Of a stretch of DNA of 64,000 nucleotides, positions 1 to 12,450 are shown in pieces. The DNA comes from Fusarium oxysporum f. sp. lycopersici 4287 (taxonomy: Eukaryota > Ascomycota > Sordariomycetes > Hypocreales > Nectriaceae), in NCBI RefSeq assembly GCF_000149955.1, contig NC_030987.1, positions 4,025,190 to 4,089,189 on the forward strand. The letters run 5' to 3'. The notes beneath the pieces were generated by a model, which saw only the letters and a program-made list of their open reading frames with translations, did not search any database and had not been told where the DNA came from. The translations under genes and the position numbers were made by a program. Within the stretch, counting starts at the first letter, position 1. Every line of letters starts with the position of its first letter.

Positions 1-1747
1 GTTACCTCACATCACCTAACGCATCAGGCATCTAGAAACGAATCAAAGTGCCCCTCCCCCGCGTGGGTGGGTTTTGAAATGGCCAGGGGGGTTGGGTTTG
101 GTTGGGTTATTGTAGACCAGGCCCTGTCCCTTTGCTCTTAGACCCCGTAACGACTGATGTTGAGTTCATAGAGTAAAGCCTGCGTTATAAAGTCATATGT
201 GCTTGCACAGCATAACACCGTACGAGCTGGAATCATACGAGTTTTGACGGGTAAGAATAGTCTTGTCCAACGATCACGTCGTGGGTGGCTGGTATCCAAA
301 GCAAGAAAATATGAGACTGTGGATGATCAGTTTCTGTCGGTGTGATGTCACGTGGCTGAGCTAACTGAGACATTACATTACACGAGTAGAGAGCACATGA
401 ACCCCAGATATTCATTGTCCACTGAGCTTTTGTTCAAGAAATGCAAGTGCTGTATCCGTACATCTTATGCAAGAAATATCTATCATTGCCTGTTTTTGAT
501 ACTCACCAGAGAAATAAACATCACTGTGGCAAGATCTGACCTTCATCCCCAGACAGCCCAAGACAGAACATCATGAGTTTAGCAATAAGCTAGCAACAAC
601 TCACTGGCCCCCACTAACATCATCAATTAACTCAATCCTAAAACCTCACCCGAAACTCTATGACTTTAAAACCATCTTCCGTTTCCGCGTGGGGTTCACA
701 CAATACGCTTCCGGCCTTCATCATACCGGCGATTTCTTCATGTGGGTCATCGAACTCGGCCCGGTCCGGGCAGCCATAACGGGCCTCCTCGGAACGGAGC
801 GGCCATTACGGGATATGACGGCGTTCCTGCCGATCTCCCAATGGCCTTTGTTCTCTTGTGATTTTGACTTCCTTAGCAATCTGCAGGGTCTTTTACAACC
901 CCTTATAGTTAGCATCGTTATCCTTGCGAGCATGTGTCTACTACGTAGGAGTCTTATGTTAGGTCCCCGGTGTCACCATCTCATTCATGCACTTCTACGC
1001 AAGTAAGATGTCTATTACATCATGTCTGTCATATGTGTAGACACAATTCACTGCATTCTACTTCTCCGTTCTGCATGAAGGGTCCGGCGAGCATTGGACT
1101 CCATCACTGCAAAACGTCATTGATACTGAGGTGTGAGAACAACCCTTCGTAGACAAATCAATGTCGAAGGTTGACTGCCATAATATTTCTTGCTTATCTT
1201 CATGTTCTTAATATTGTACAATTAAACAAATGGGTATAGATGCTATCATAAGAGACGTCATCATGTTCTTTGATGGTTAATCAGAGCTGAGAAATCTGTA
1301 CGCCAATTCCCCCAGGGAACCTCCAGCTAGCACTGGCAACTAGCTTATGCATGATCTACATTACATCAATCAGAGATCCTGATAGTAAGATCGTTGAAGT
1401 ACCCTTGAAAGCCAGTGTATTGGGAAAACCCGGCCACGCGGCCCGCAGAACCGTGCTGGGCTCAGCATCCAGCCAATAAAGTCATATTCCCCGACACTGC
1501 ACCCCAGGATATCACCCCAGAATTATCTTCTCGGGGCGACAATTCAGCCCACCAAGTTTCTTGGGGTAGCAATTGCACCCATGGGGCGTATCTTAGTCGT
1601 ATGGGAGTAAGGGGCGGCGCTACTATTGAATAACGCCGCAGTCTGAAGTAGAAGTAAAAGCATAAAGTACGCCAGAGCTGATGACGAAGTAGCTTTGTGG
1701 TTTCGTTTTGAGTGCCATCTATCAATCTGACACAGATCGACCGGCAC
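1..1747. other. Gene-free left edge
   Basis: No reading frame here looks like a protein I recognise; the longest (about 105 codons, 689-1006) has no domain signature and is matched by an antisense frame of similar length. A G-rich run on the plus strand at 63-111 contains several GGG tracts. The part from about 1640 to 1747 is probably 3' flank of the minus-strand regulator gene that ends at 1748. Confidence 0.5.
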
Positions 1748-3962
1748 CTACGGAGTACCGAGGAACGCGCGTCTTCTCACCTCTGCCTCCTTGAGGATTT
1801 CCGAGGACAGACTCAAGCTAGGGGCCAGGGTTGCATATCGTTCAACCTCTATCACAACATCATTGATCATTTGGTCCAGCGCCTCACGGTGAGGCACCAA
1901 GGTCAGCAGAATGCTGAGCAGTGACGGCGACATGCTGGCACCCATGATGAGCAGCGTTTGGGAGACTATCGATAGAGCACCTTGCCAGATGTATGGCATA
2001 TGACCGGCATGACTGAATCCATGTTAGCTATGAACTAGGCTCATCCTGGAAATGGAAACTCACTGTTCATGGATATGTTCCAGTTGTCGAATGGAAGCCT
2101 CCAAGCACTTGTGGCAGTTCTCCCGCACAGCAGGATCCAATACTGCTTGCTCATTGTCTAGCACTGCTAGAATGTATGGCCGATATATAATGGTGCGACA
2201 GGCAAAGAATCGAAGTCGAAGGACAGTTTGAACCGGATCTTGCAGCGCATTTCGAGTGAAAGGAAATTGCAGTGGTAGTGGTAAACTTTCATACCATTGG
2301 CTCAATTGGTAGTCAAGCTCTGCCACCACCGGATCCAGGCTTGTTGTTGATGCAATCGAGTCCTTAGAATAGATGAGTTGGCTCACTCTATTCAACAGCC
2401 GACGTAGAGCAATTTCCGCAAGGAAGTACCAAAGCTCATCTCGACCGACTTGCTCCGATTCATCACCTTCAAATCCACAGGGCAAGCCAACGTTTTCCTC
2501 GAATTGGACAACCCCTGAATGAGGCAGGTCGAGTTCCGCGAGAAGATCACTCTCAAAGAGTAGTGCATTCCAGTAGATTCGCTCCACGAGCTCTCGCTGG
2601 TGGCTTGGGATACGGCTTGGGGCCATAAGTAGCAGCTGTAGCTTCGTGCTTGTCGTGCAAAGCAGATTCCATGCCTCCATAGGGCGGACCAGGTAAAAGT
2701 GATAAGCAGCAGCAAGGAGATGACATTGTGCCGCCACTACACTGTTGGCAGTCATCAATCCTGGAAGCAGCGACCATGCTGCTGTAAAGTATTGCAGTCC
2801 GGGGGGGTCTTCATGCGGCAAGATTCTCGAAATGCTGCCATGCAAGCTTGCCTGACCCAGGGCAAGAACAAGAAGTACGATGCAACTCTCCGGCCCCTCT
2901 CTGAAACCGTTGGACAAGGCTGTGCGGTATTGACTCCTCCAGGTATATGGGTTGACGCAAGCATACCAAATATTAACTCTCTCAAAATAAGCCTCGATGT
3001 AAGCCTGGGTATTTGACAAGTCCACACAAGGAGTTTTGGTCAGAGTGTGGAGTGGTTCTCGTGCCATTTCCAGTTGTAGTAGAATCTGAGGATCGCATGG
3101 TCGCGAGACTAAATCTCGGATCAAAGGCCATTGTAGTAAATGCATAGTGGCATTAGTGTGGACTTTAGGCATGGTAGAGATATTGGTTCCGGTCGGTTGG
3201 GCGGACCAAGTCCCAAACCCACCATTGGGGATAGAGCCAAAAGAGGCAGCATTGGCCGACAGCATCATGTTGTCTCCATCAAGCCCCGTGCCATTGCTCA
3301 TCCCAGGCGAATTGTCAGTTAGGTTTAGTCCATTTGCTGTTGTGTTCACCATATTCATCTGAAGGAGATTTTCAATGCGGTTGAGACGCTCCAAGATCAG
3401 CTTGTCACCAGCATCAAGCTTAATGCCTGGCTCTCGGTAGATGCATTCAGCACCAAGCTCTGTACAGAGCTTGCACTTTGGCTTTGTGCCATCGCAACGG
3501 GATTTCCTTGAGCGGCAAACCTCACACTAGTGGGAGTCAGTATACAAAAGCGGAAATGGAATGAATTAACAAAATAAAAATGGTGTAGTGACGCACAGCA
3601 ATAGTGGCCCTGCGGCGGGGGTAATCGACACCCGTTTCGGTATTCCTCCTTTTGAGTGGGTTCGAGCCTTCATCGCTTGAGACCTTTTGCGCGCCATTGG
3701 ACATGCTGTCAGGTCTGTTGTCAGATGACTGCGAAAGATGTCGAGATTTTTGAGATGCGCTTAGTATGCCCTCCCGACTGAAACTGGGCGTCCGCTGGTT
3801 TTTGTAGCTGACAGGGGACTTGAGCGAGGCGTCAGCCGACATTGCTGTAAGTGAAGATATCGGAAGTTCGAGAGAAAAGCTGTCGCGTGCAGGTACCGTG
3901 AATGGTCGCGCTGCGTTGAGAGAGATTGAATGGAGGGATTCGCCTGTCGATGATGCGGACAT
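1748..3962 (-). CDS. Zn(II)2Cys6 fungal transcription factor
   Basis: Three exons on the minus strand: 3597-3962, 2064-3526 and 1748-2012, giving 697 residues. Intron 1 has donor GTGCGT, a CTGAC branch site and acceptor CTAG. Intron 2 has donor GTGAGT and acceptor TTCAG. Exon 2 opens exactly at the first cysteine of a complete binuclear zinc cluster (Cys123, 126, 133, 140, 143, 150, spacing 2-6-6-2-6, with the usual CDGxKPxC core). A linker and a short coiled-coil-like stretch (LERLNRIENLL) follow. The rest fits the fungal-specific transcription factor middle region, and the last exon supplies the hydrophobic C-terminal helices (PYIWQGALSIVSQTLL). The first 122 residues are Ser/Thr/Pro-rich and probably disordered. 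The family consists of nuclear regulators that bind CGG-type sites; the target genes cannot be told from the sequence. The start is the first ATG of exon 1. Confidence 0.9.
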
Positions 3963-6900
3963 GATGATAGATTGGCGTCAAAAATGAAACGGTATCGAGG
4001 AACGGCCTCGAGAATAAGTTCTAGTTGAGTTGGTGTAGCGGCGTGGACAAAGCAATGATGCGCACGACTCGAAATGTCCTTTCAGCAAAACAGCATTATG
4101 TAGCAAGGCCGATGGTCGGGAATGGTGAGATGAGCATCAGACGATGCGACGAAAGCTCACGTTTCCAAGCTGTGTTGAACTTGAGCTGGTGAAGAGCGAC
4201 TGGTTTCCTTGAGAAACGATTCGCGGTTTGGGCGTTCCAACAGACAATTGAAGAACGTCAGTCTCACAATAAGAACACCGAAATGTTCTCGAGACACTGA
4301 ACGTTGAAAGAGGCGTCCTTTCCTGCAGCCGAAATGGAGGAGTAAATGGTTATGTATGGGGGAAGAGCCAGGACAAGGGTCTCCGAGCCCCCGTTGTTCT
4401 GCAGCTGCACTTGGACTTAACCCCGGACCCTGGGTCGGCGGGCGGTGGAACTCGGAAGAGGGTGGTGGAGAAACGGCGGGAGAGACGAAGTAAGAAAGGT
4501 AGAGAGTCAACCTGGGGGACTTCTGGAGAGATGGGATGGGTCATTTATTGGCCCAACAGAGTCGGCCGAAGAGAGTATCCAACAAAGGATAGACCCGGTC
4601 AACATGTATGTACTTGGTTCCGCGGTCGAGGTATATGAGAAGTTGATTTTAAGTATGGCATGATATGTCGAGCAAAATCCGAAATGACTTGTCTCGGGGG
4701 GCAGTTTTGCTTAAAGTGGTGGTGGCGTACGTTTTGTTTCTTGGTACGAAGGCGATTCGCTTCCAAATCTGGGGTCTCAGGGCGTCAGCAACAGAGAGTC
4801 TGGAGAAGTCCATAGTAGCTACTCTGCTCTGTGGTGCACTGTGAGAACAGAACTGCCCGTCACGTTGTCCTGGCCTTCCTGAAGCGTTCGCAAGCATCAA
4901 CTCCATGTTGTTCCCCAGAGGATTGGGTGGCTCAAGCCAGTTGTTCTCGTTTAAACCGCCATGACAGGGATAAGGTTGAGATGGAGGTGGGCGGCTCTTG
5001 AGGGGGATTGGTGGGAATCCTTGCAGCAAGACCGTTTGCGTGTGGAGAAGCGATTTCTGGAGGATGAGGTTCAATTTCTTGCCTGAGATTGGAGTTGTTG
5101 ACACAATTTTTGTTGTCCAAAGTTGGTAAGTGTTCCATGATGGAGATGTAGGTTAAATGTGTTGTTGCTTCGTATGTGGATTTCAGGTACATACTGTGCG
5201 TGAAGCTTTGGGGAAAGAGCGGAAATGTCGTCCCATGTTGTGCTTGCTGTACTGCCCTTGCAGCAATATCAAGAGTAATAAGGAAGGAACACATGGGAGA
5301 AGCTAATAAGCATCCCAGTTCTTTCACTTCATTGCTTGAAATGCACCTGGAACTAAAACACAACAATATCATGCTTCATCCTTGAGTTTAACGATGTGAT
5401 CACATTGCAGTCTTCTCTTTACCGTTGCTATTTGACATAATACGATCCTCTTATTGCCGAGTATGCCATCTTATAGATACGTCTCCTCCAAATGGTGGCA
5501 TAATGAGCCCCGAATGATGCATCTCTACCACGATATGACAGACAACCGTACCGTCACCGTCGAGGTAATGAATGGTTCTAGACCCCAGCGGGGTTAGAAT
5601 CGCCACGAGAGGAGAAAGACCTTCAATAGCAAGTGATTGACTGTCTCGGATGGCACCCGGACCTCTCGCTCATGACCATGGGGTCTGCAAATCTTTCAAC
5701 CCCAAACGGACTTGATGCTTACTTGGAATTCCACTTCCTCACTTGGCGATTTTGATATAGAATAATATTTCAAATACCGATCTCCGGCTCACCCGATATA
5801 TTATGGCGCACACACCTTTGTTTCCAATAAACGTGGCTTTGAAATCGAAATCTGGTCTCAGCTTTCCTAATGCTTACACTGACTTACTTATTTACATTAG
5901 ACCATTGCCTTGCCCAGACGCACTGTCGCTCGACCTCACCCGTCATGACAAGCGCTCATGCGCCCGATCCATGTAACGGCCCGAATAGGAGTGCTCTTCC
6001 GTTGGAGCCTCGCAGCCCAGTCCAATCCAAATCTCAGCCCGTGACCAACCTGGGGTTCGGTTTTAGCCTGCTCCGGTCTGGAGTGCCCGTCTCGAGACGC
6101 CTGTCAACCTGCGGGGAAGCTTAAAAGGTGTGGCACGTTTTGTCCGCTTACGGAAAACTGCTGGCAAGGTTGTTTGATGGATCTTCCGGCTAATTAACAC
6201 TCGCGTTAATCTACCATGTCCAGAGACTCCAGACGAAGGCACGGCACAGACAGAAACCCATCGGTTCGGGTCACGGCTTGAATATATCCAGACTCTCGGG
6301 TAGACGATGTCTTCACGTTAGAAGACACGTTTCCTGTCAGAACTCAAATAGATGACACTGATAATTCTAAACGTACATCAGGCCTGCCCAGTAAGCTTTA
6401 TAGCGAGCTGCTCAACCATTTAGAAGATCGAGTTGCCAAGAACCCGTGCCGCTACCCACATCGACAACATCTTCAGGGTCTTCAACACCCTGGCCATCAC
6501 CTTGAGCCTTGCTACCAGGCTGCGACCTGATCTCCAAACCCACAGTCCCCTCGATTCCCTTTTCGGGCATCCGGGAGATTCAATGCCCGATACTACTCCG
6601 GCAAGGATTGCAACCGCGCGAGAGCAACAGCCTTGTAGTCGAGGTCTGATGGACTGACAGTCTCTCATGTTCTCCGAGGTCGCTGCATGAAAGACACAAC
6701 AACCTACACGCTAATGTAGTGTGCTTCACATCATCCCCTGCGTCACAACAACACGATCGAGCAGTTGTGGCAGCCCAACACCAATCAAGTGAATAATGGG
6801 CATCCATAAAGTGCCCATGATTCTGCAACCCACAGCTTCTTCGGATCTGGCAGCGGTCAACCCGAAACTACAAATCAAGGCATTCAAGACTGGTATTGTC

Positions 6901-7103
6901 TGCATATGAGCAAGTCCTGCGAATTCAAGACGATACCCATAAGTTTCAGGTACTTGGGACGGATGGTCATACGTCATGAAGCTCTCGTTCTCAGTAACGT
7001 CGGTTGCACGGATGAGAGACACCGAGAGACGGATGCACATTATGACGCCGGACGGAAACAAAGAAGCTGTGAGGCATCTTTCTTCAAAGGGCGAAGCTCA
7101 TGG
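3963..7103. other. Intergenic region, no supported gene
   Basis: The first 600 bases are the likely promoter and 5' leader of the Zn2Cys6 gene; 4400-4520 is strongly purine-rich on the plus strand, that is, pyrimidine-rich on the transcribed side. Minus-strand frames of about 150 codons occur at 4649-5104 and 4932-5372. They overlap each other in different frames and show no domain, so I do not call them. From 5400 to 7100 I see only scattered short frames on both strands. Confidence 0.5.
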
Positions 7104-8571
7104 TCACTCGTAGAAGATCACGGCTGTAACTTCGCCTTCTAGCTCTGCATAGGCGATGAAATCACCCATGATTCCAGTTTTGGCATCCCTCTCAATGATG
7201 GCGACACGGCTGTCACTTTGAAGAGCCACTGCAACCAACGTTCCCGCCTTGTTGATAGAGAAGTGACGAGGAAATCTGCCTCCACATGGAATGTCTTGTT
7301 GGAGAGTGAGATGCCCGGTTTCTGAGTCAATTTTGAAACTGACTAAAGGATCAGATGGTATAGTGCCGTTACTGGTGTCAAAGTCTGGAACTTGGAGAGT
7401 GCTTTCATTACGAGACGAGATGATCAGGAATTCTCTGTCCGGCTTTGTTCAAAAGTTAGAATGAACGCTGCTCAAAGGTTGTGAACAGACTTACAGATAC
7501 CACAATCTCAGCAGCTGCAGCGCCTTGCGGCACGTCTTTGCCTTCTCCATGGATACCACTGTTCCACATTTCCTTGAACCTGATAAACTCGCCACCATAC
7601 ACGACTTCATAGCCGATAATGGTATTGGCCAGCTCGGTGACAAGGTACATGAATGTCTTGGTCTCCTTGACTACAAAGGCAATATGTCGAGGCCCGCTAC
7701 CTGGGGCAACGACCAATGGATCAAGCTTGGACAGACCCAGATCTCCGAAACCAACGCCGTATATGTGAATCAGATCTGCTCCCAGATCAGGTACCAGAAC
7801 AAATCGTTTGCTCGGATCAACGACTGCAGCATGGGGATGGGATGCCTCCTNNNNNNNNNNNNNNNNNNNNNNNNNNNNNNNNNNNNNNNNNNNNNNNNNN
7901 NNNNNNNNNNNNNNNNNNNNNNNNNNNNNNNNNNNNNNNNNNNNNNNNNNNNNNNNNNNNNNNNNNNNNNNNNNNNNNNNNNNNNNNNNNNNNNNNNNNN
8001 NNNNNNNNNNNNNNNNNNNNNNNNNNNNNNNNNNNNNNNNNNNNNNNNNNNNNNNNNNNNNNNNNNNNNNNNNNNNNNNNNNNNNNNNNNNNNNNNNNNN
8101 NNNNNNNNNNNNNNNNNNNNNNNNNNNNNNNNNNNNNNNNNNNNNNNNNNNNNNNNNNNNNNNNNNNNNNNNNNNNNNNNNNNNNNNNNNNNNNNNNNNN
8201 NNNNNNNNNNNNNNNNNNNNNNNNNNNNNNNNNNNNNNNNNNNNNNNNNNNNNNNNNNNNNNNNNNNNTGAGGACAATGTTTCAAGTTTTACAGGCGTAT
8301 CCCGATACTTAGCAACCGAAAGATTCAATGTTGTGACAAGTCCACTGTAGGACGCAACATACAACAACACGTCCGGCTCGTGGTGAGTGCTTAATTCAAG
8401 AATGTCATGGTTGTGACTCCAGTGCGCGCCTCTGCGATAGTAAGTCTGATATACGCAATGGAGTAAAAACACAGTAATAGGCGCGGCGAGAAGGAGTGTT
8501 GAGACGAGAAGTGTTGTGCTATTATCCCGAAAGGGGTTCTTCGAGGGTTTCTGACGACCGAAGAACTTCAT
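7104..8571 (-). CDS. Lactonase-like seven-bladed beta-propeller protein with N-terminal membrane anchor (contains assembly gap)
   Basis: Minus strand. Exon 1 is 7495-8571 and exon 2 is 7104-7442; the intron has donor GTAAGT and acceptor AAAG. Exon 1 is interrupted by 418 N, across which the frame stays open only if the gap length is true; in that case the protein has 471 residues. Visible parts match the lactonase / carboxy-cis,cis-muconate cyclase family: LLYVASYSG near the start of the propeller, HPHAAVVDPSKRFVLVPDLG and GPRHIAF in the middle, and GRFPRHFSINKAGTLVAVA before the C-terminal blade. A hydrophobic segment (about residues 20-40) precedes the propeller, suggesting a membrane-anchored or secreted form. 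I chose the start MKFFGRQ; an upstream in-frame ATG at 8643 would add 24 residues. The substrate is unknown: relatives open sugar lactones or act on muconate. Confidence 0.8.
7851..8268. other. Assembly gap (418 N)
   Basis: A run of N inside exon 1 of the lactonase-like gene. Reading frames running through it on both strands are artefacts of translating N. The length is a multiple of three plus one, and the frame on both sides agrees, so the stated size may be close to correct. Confidence 0.99.
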
Positions 8572-9412
8572 TGTCTCCAGTCGACGGACAGTGTTATGGT
8601 AAAGTTGAAGATTATGACGAAGTTGGAGCTGACGCAGCTTCACCGCACTAGCCGCAAGCTATCAGCCAGGGGTGAGAGCGTGGGTGAAACAACAATGCCG
8701 ATCAAAGAAGAGATTCAGGCAAAAGATAGCAATTCTGCAAAGAGAACAAAATGGAGGTGAAGATGCAGAAGTGAGATTGATCCTAAGGCTCTGAAGGAAT
8801 ACACTACCGTCGCCGTGCAGATCGGGGTGACACTGTGATGACTTCGTATTGCATGCAAGTATCACCAGATGGATCTAGTGTTGCCGCTAAAAGCTTGGAT
8901 TTAGAGTTCAGCTTCCAACGTCCATCCGCGGGAAGCGAATTGTTTCAGAAACAGTTTCAGTTGGCTGCATTTTCGGTAATACTTTGATGTATTGGATGAT
9001 TGTTTTTATAAATCATATCATGCTTAGGGGAGTTAATAGACTAAAACTTAGGGCCTCGATCCTAAAGGATGAAATTACTTAGGCAAACTATCATAAGCTT
9101 AGGGGGCTTTTTGATGAATATATTTTGGTATCCTTTGTCGTGGTCTGAAGTTTTGCTCCTCTCGGCATGCTTGGACGAAGGATACGTGCCTGCACTGGCC
9201 TTTTCATGGGGTCAGGAATAGCAATTTCATGAACCCATCACCATCAAGGCATTATCAGGATGCTCTACAAGTTACAATATCCATTTGTTTATTTTCAGTA
9301 CCCTCTTGCTTCATTTTTGGTATCTCAAAAGCACTCCAACCAACACCTCACCCCATACTATCTCCACGAAAACATCTGTCACTTAACATCTCCAAACATT
9401 TTCTTTTCTCAA
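8572..9412. promoter_or_regulatory. Promoter region of the lactonase-like gene and 3' flank of CHO2
   Basis: About 840 bases between two minus-strand genes. The part near 9000-9110 is AT-rich and holds four CTTAGG hexamers (TTAGGG at 9024, 9048 and 9099, TTAGGC at 9079). The part next to 9412 is the likely 3' UTR of CHO2. No reading frame is supported. Confidence 0.5.
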
Positions 9413-12400
9413 CTAGGCCTTTTCTGACGGGAAGTCCTGGATTGCAGGCGTCGTAGTTCCTCTTGATAATGACATGCTGTATGGAGCCTAATGAACTGTT
9501 AGCTTTGAGCAACCTCGTAGTTGATGTTGTACATACCAAAACTTCCTTAGCGTTACATATTCTCCAAGCAAGTTTACGAACGCTTCCATCCGCGGCTACG
9601 ACGGGTGGTGCAAACTCAATGCCAAACATTTCTCGAATGGCGTAGACAATCCTCTTGGCATATTTTGTATCGCGCTCGACATGGCCGCCGAAAGGCTCCT
9701 CAGGCTGGTTGGGTGCAATATCTGGATCACGGTCCAGGCAGTTTTGGACAACTGGAAGAAGTGCAGCCTCGACCGCTTGCTCGTACAAGCCCTTGGCACC
9801 AAGATCGACATCCTCTTCATCAAACTTGCTGATTCGAATCTCGAAAGGTTCTGAAATCGCCATGGCATGATGGTGTCCGTTGTGATGGTATCTGAATTCG
9901 AAGACACCTTGCGTCCACCACAACTTGTCACCTTCAAACACAACTTCGCCTTCGACCAGATCGGTTTCTGTGATCTCAGTTGAGGTCACGGGGTGTTCTT
10001 CGACCACAATGCTAACATCGGCAGTCAAGGCATCATAAGAGCCAGCGTTAGTAGGTGCCCATCGTCCCAAAGAAGATACCTCAGTTGTTTCCCTCGAACG
10101 GTTATCGGTAACCATGTAAAGACCAATCCAATCTTTCTTACTGTGGTTAGCAGGTGCTCTCCACTTGACCCGGAGAGGCGCTCCATATTCAAAAGCCATG
10201 GTCTTAACAGGCTTAGGGAACCGGCCCGTCAAGCTCTCCTTTCCAGTGTACTTCTCGACGATAGGTGCATTGTTAACAGGAGTACCCTGTACGGAAAGAG
10301 AGTAGAACTTGGGATCACGGCCTTCTAGATCAGGAGCAATTCTGGTAATGGTGAGTCGTGCGGGAGCCATGTTGAAAAGAGCCGAAGTATCTCGCACGAT
10401 GGTCTTAACACCTGCTGCGAATTTAGGCCGAGCGGTATCGATAAAGTCCTCAACGAATTGGCTGGTGTCATCTAACACCTTGTCGACACTCTCTTGCCAT
10501 CCCTTGACGGGAGGAGGCAATGATTTCTTGATGAACTTGGTAAGACCTGCTTCTTGACGTAGACTGCGACCATAGATCTTTTGCATGTGGGGTCGCTCAA
10601 TGTACGAGATGTAGTAGACAGTCAAGATCTGGGTGAACAGGGCCATAAGGAAAATGGATCGACTCCACGTAATGAGTGCGGCACCCCACACAGCAGCCGT
10701 TCCGAAGAACCGATCAGGGTTATTCAGGAACCGGTAAATAGACTTGTAAGTCAATTTAGCCTGTTGATCAAAGAAGAAATCGCCGCAGAACCAGCCAAAC
10801 TCGCCCAGAGAATCATAGACACTGAATGCGGTCCACAACTGAAGGGCAACGAGACTAGCGCCAAGAACATGCTTGAGCAGGACCAGGCCATAGGCCCAGT
10901 CTTCAGGAGGCGAGTACATCTTCCAGCAAGCGGCAACAAATGCAGTGTTACACATGATCATGCTGATGTGGTGGAGGCCCTTCCATTGGCGCCAGGCTTC
11001 ACCGGCACTCTCGCCAAATTTAAGGAAATGGCGCGTCCACATCTTGTTCTTAGACTGTTGGTCGAGAATAAGACCTAGGCCAAGATGATACCAAACACGC
11101 CAGGCTAGAGCGTGAAACACGAAAGCCGCCTGCCATACGGCAGTTGAAGGTGTCACAAGAGTGAGGACGGCTACATAGAACGGCATAAGAATGACGGCGA
11201 AGTCAGGGACGCGGAACAAGTCAAGATTGCTTAAACCAACGAGATTGTGGACAGGAGCGGGCTCGTCTTTTGGGGCGGGCGTAAGCGTCTGCTGGTCGAA
11301 TGCACCTTCAAGCGATTTCATATCAGTGGGTATGGCATCACTTTGACCCCCGGAGACGGTTCGCTTGCGAGGAGGAGGAGGGTTGTAGGTTTTCTCAATA
11401 TGAGGATTCTCGACAATCACGAGGAAGGCGAATTGGGCCAAGTGAGCGAGGATCGAGATGAAGAGAACCTCATAGCTAGCAGCCATCATGGAAATACCAT
11501 AGTAACCAGCATATCCGATCGAGTACATGGGGTGAGGAGCCATTTCGAAGACACCGTCAAAGGTCAAGTCTTGATCGATGAGATAGAAGAAGTCTCCCCA
11601 ATACCAGGCAAAGTCTTTCACAACACGGTGGGCGTCGAGTTTCACCCAGAGATTGAAGCCGATTAGGGCGATGCCAACGGCCCAGCGGGAGAAACCAATC
11701 AAAGGATTCTCTCCTTCAGGAGTGTGGCCACAGACGATGGCGAACAGGCAGTACGACACGAAATCACACATGAGGATCAAATCAACAACCCTTCGGAAGA
11801 CCAACCAAGTGTTGTACTCAATGGGGGCCTTCTCAAATTCATAGTCCTCCGGGATCTTTGTCTCGAGCTCGTTCTTTAGTAGCTTGTAGAGCCATGGTCG
11901 CGGGTTTTTGCCTGTTGAAGGATTCTCGAAGAGCTTCCAGCGCCGAGCCCAAGTGACAAGACGTCGGTGATTTGACTGAATCTGGAGGAGTACACCAATG
12001 CCGATGTTGTAACAAGCTCGCCAGAACAGGAAGACAGCAGCGAAAACAATACGTTTTGAGCTAGATGGCAGGAAATAAGCAGCCAAGATGTGAAGACCCA
12101 AAATTGTCAAGACAATTGCATCAGAAAGGTTCTTGGGTTGTCGAGGATCCAAAAGCTGAGAAACCATATCATGGGTTGTGGGTACGATAAAGACTACATG
12201 TGATAGTCAGCCGAAGACGCCCCGACGCAACACACCACCACCACAACCTTAATGGAATGTACATACCTGTGCCGTCTGGGGTTCGACCATACGTCTTACT
12301 AGACTTATCAGATGGGACAGGCACATCAGATGACTGGCGACTATGCCCTTGTTCTGCTTGAGGCTTGTCCTGCTGGGCAGGAGGATCAACCCCAGATTGC

Positions 12401-12450
12401 CGTTGCCGAAGCCCAGGGCCAGTGGCAGGCAGATCGGCGGCAGTACTCAT
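9413..12450 (-). CDS. CHO2: Phosphatidylethanolamine N-methyltransferase (Cho2)
   Basis: Minus strand, three exons: 12267-12450, 9537-12193 and 9413-9487, 971 residues. Intron 1 splices ...DGT to [10 protein letters not shown]. Intron 2 joins ...NAKEVL to [10 protein letters not shown], which restores the C-terminus that the unspliced frame loses. Cho2 carries out the first S-adenosylmethionine-dependent methylation of phosphatidylethanolamine toward phosphatidylcholine, in the endoplasmic reticulum. The protein shows the family's duplicated multi-pass membrane architecture: two copies of a segment with [16 protein letters not shown] and, in the first copy, the MAPHPMYS motif. A soluble C-terminal beta-rich region follows ([12 protein letters not shown]). 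The length agrees with fungal Cho2 proteins and differs from the roughly 200-residue single-domain Opi3/PEMT enzymes. The start at 12450 (MSTAADLP) is chosen over an ATG 15 codons upstream. Confidence 0.95.

Noticed and set aside
4649..5372. Two overlapping minus-strand frames of about 150 codons
   Set aside because: They are in different frames, have low-complexity Pro/Ser content and no motif, and no splice sites link them convincingly. They are more likely leader or intergenic sequence.
7525..8350. Plus-strand frames running through the N gap
   Set aside because: Most of their length is translated N, and the flanking sequence is the antisense of the lactonase-like exon.
10581..11666. Plus-strand frames of 140-165 codons opposite CHO2
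   Set aside because: They are shadows of the strongly coding minus strand, with no signature of their own.
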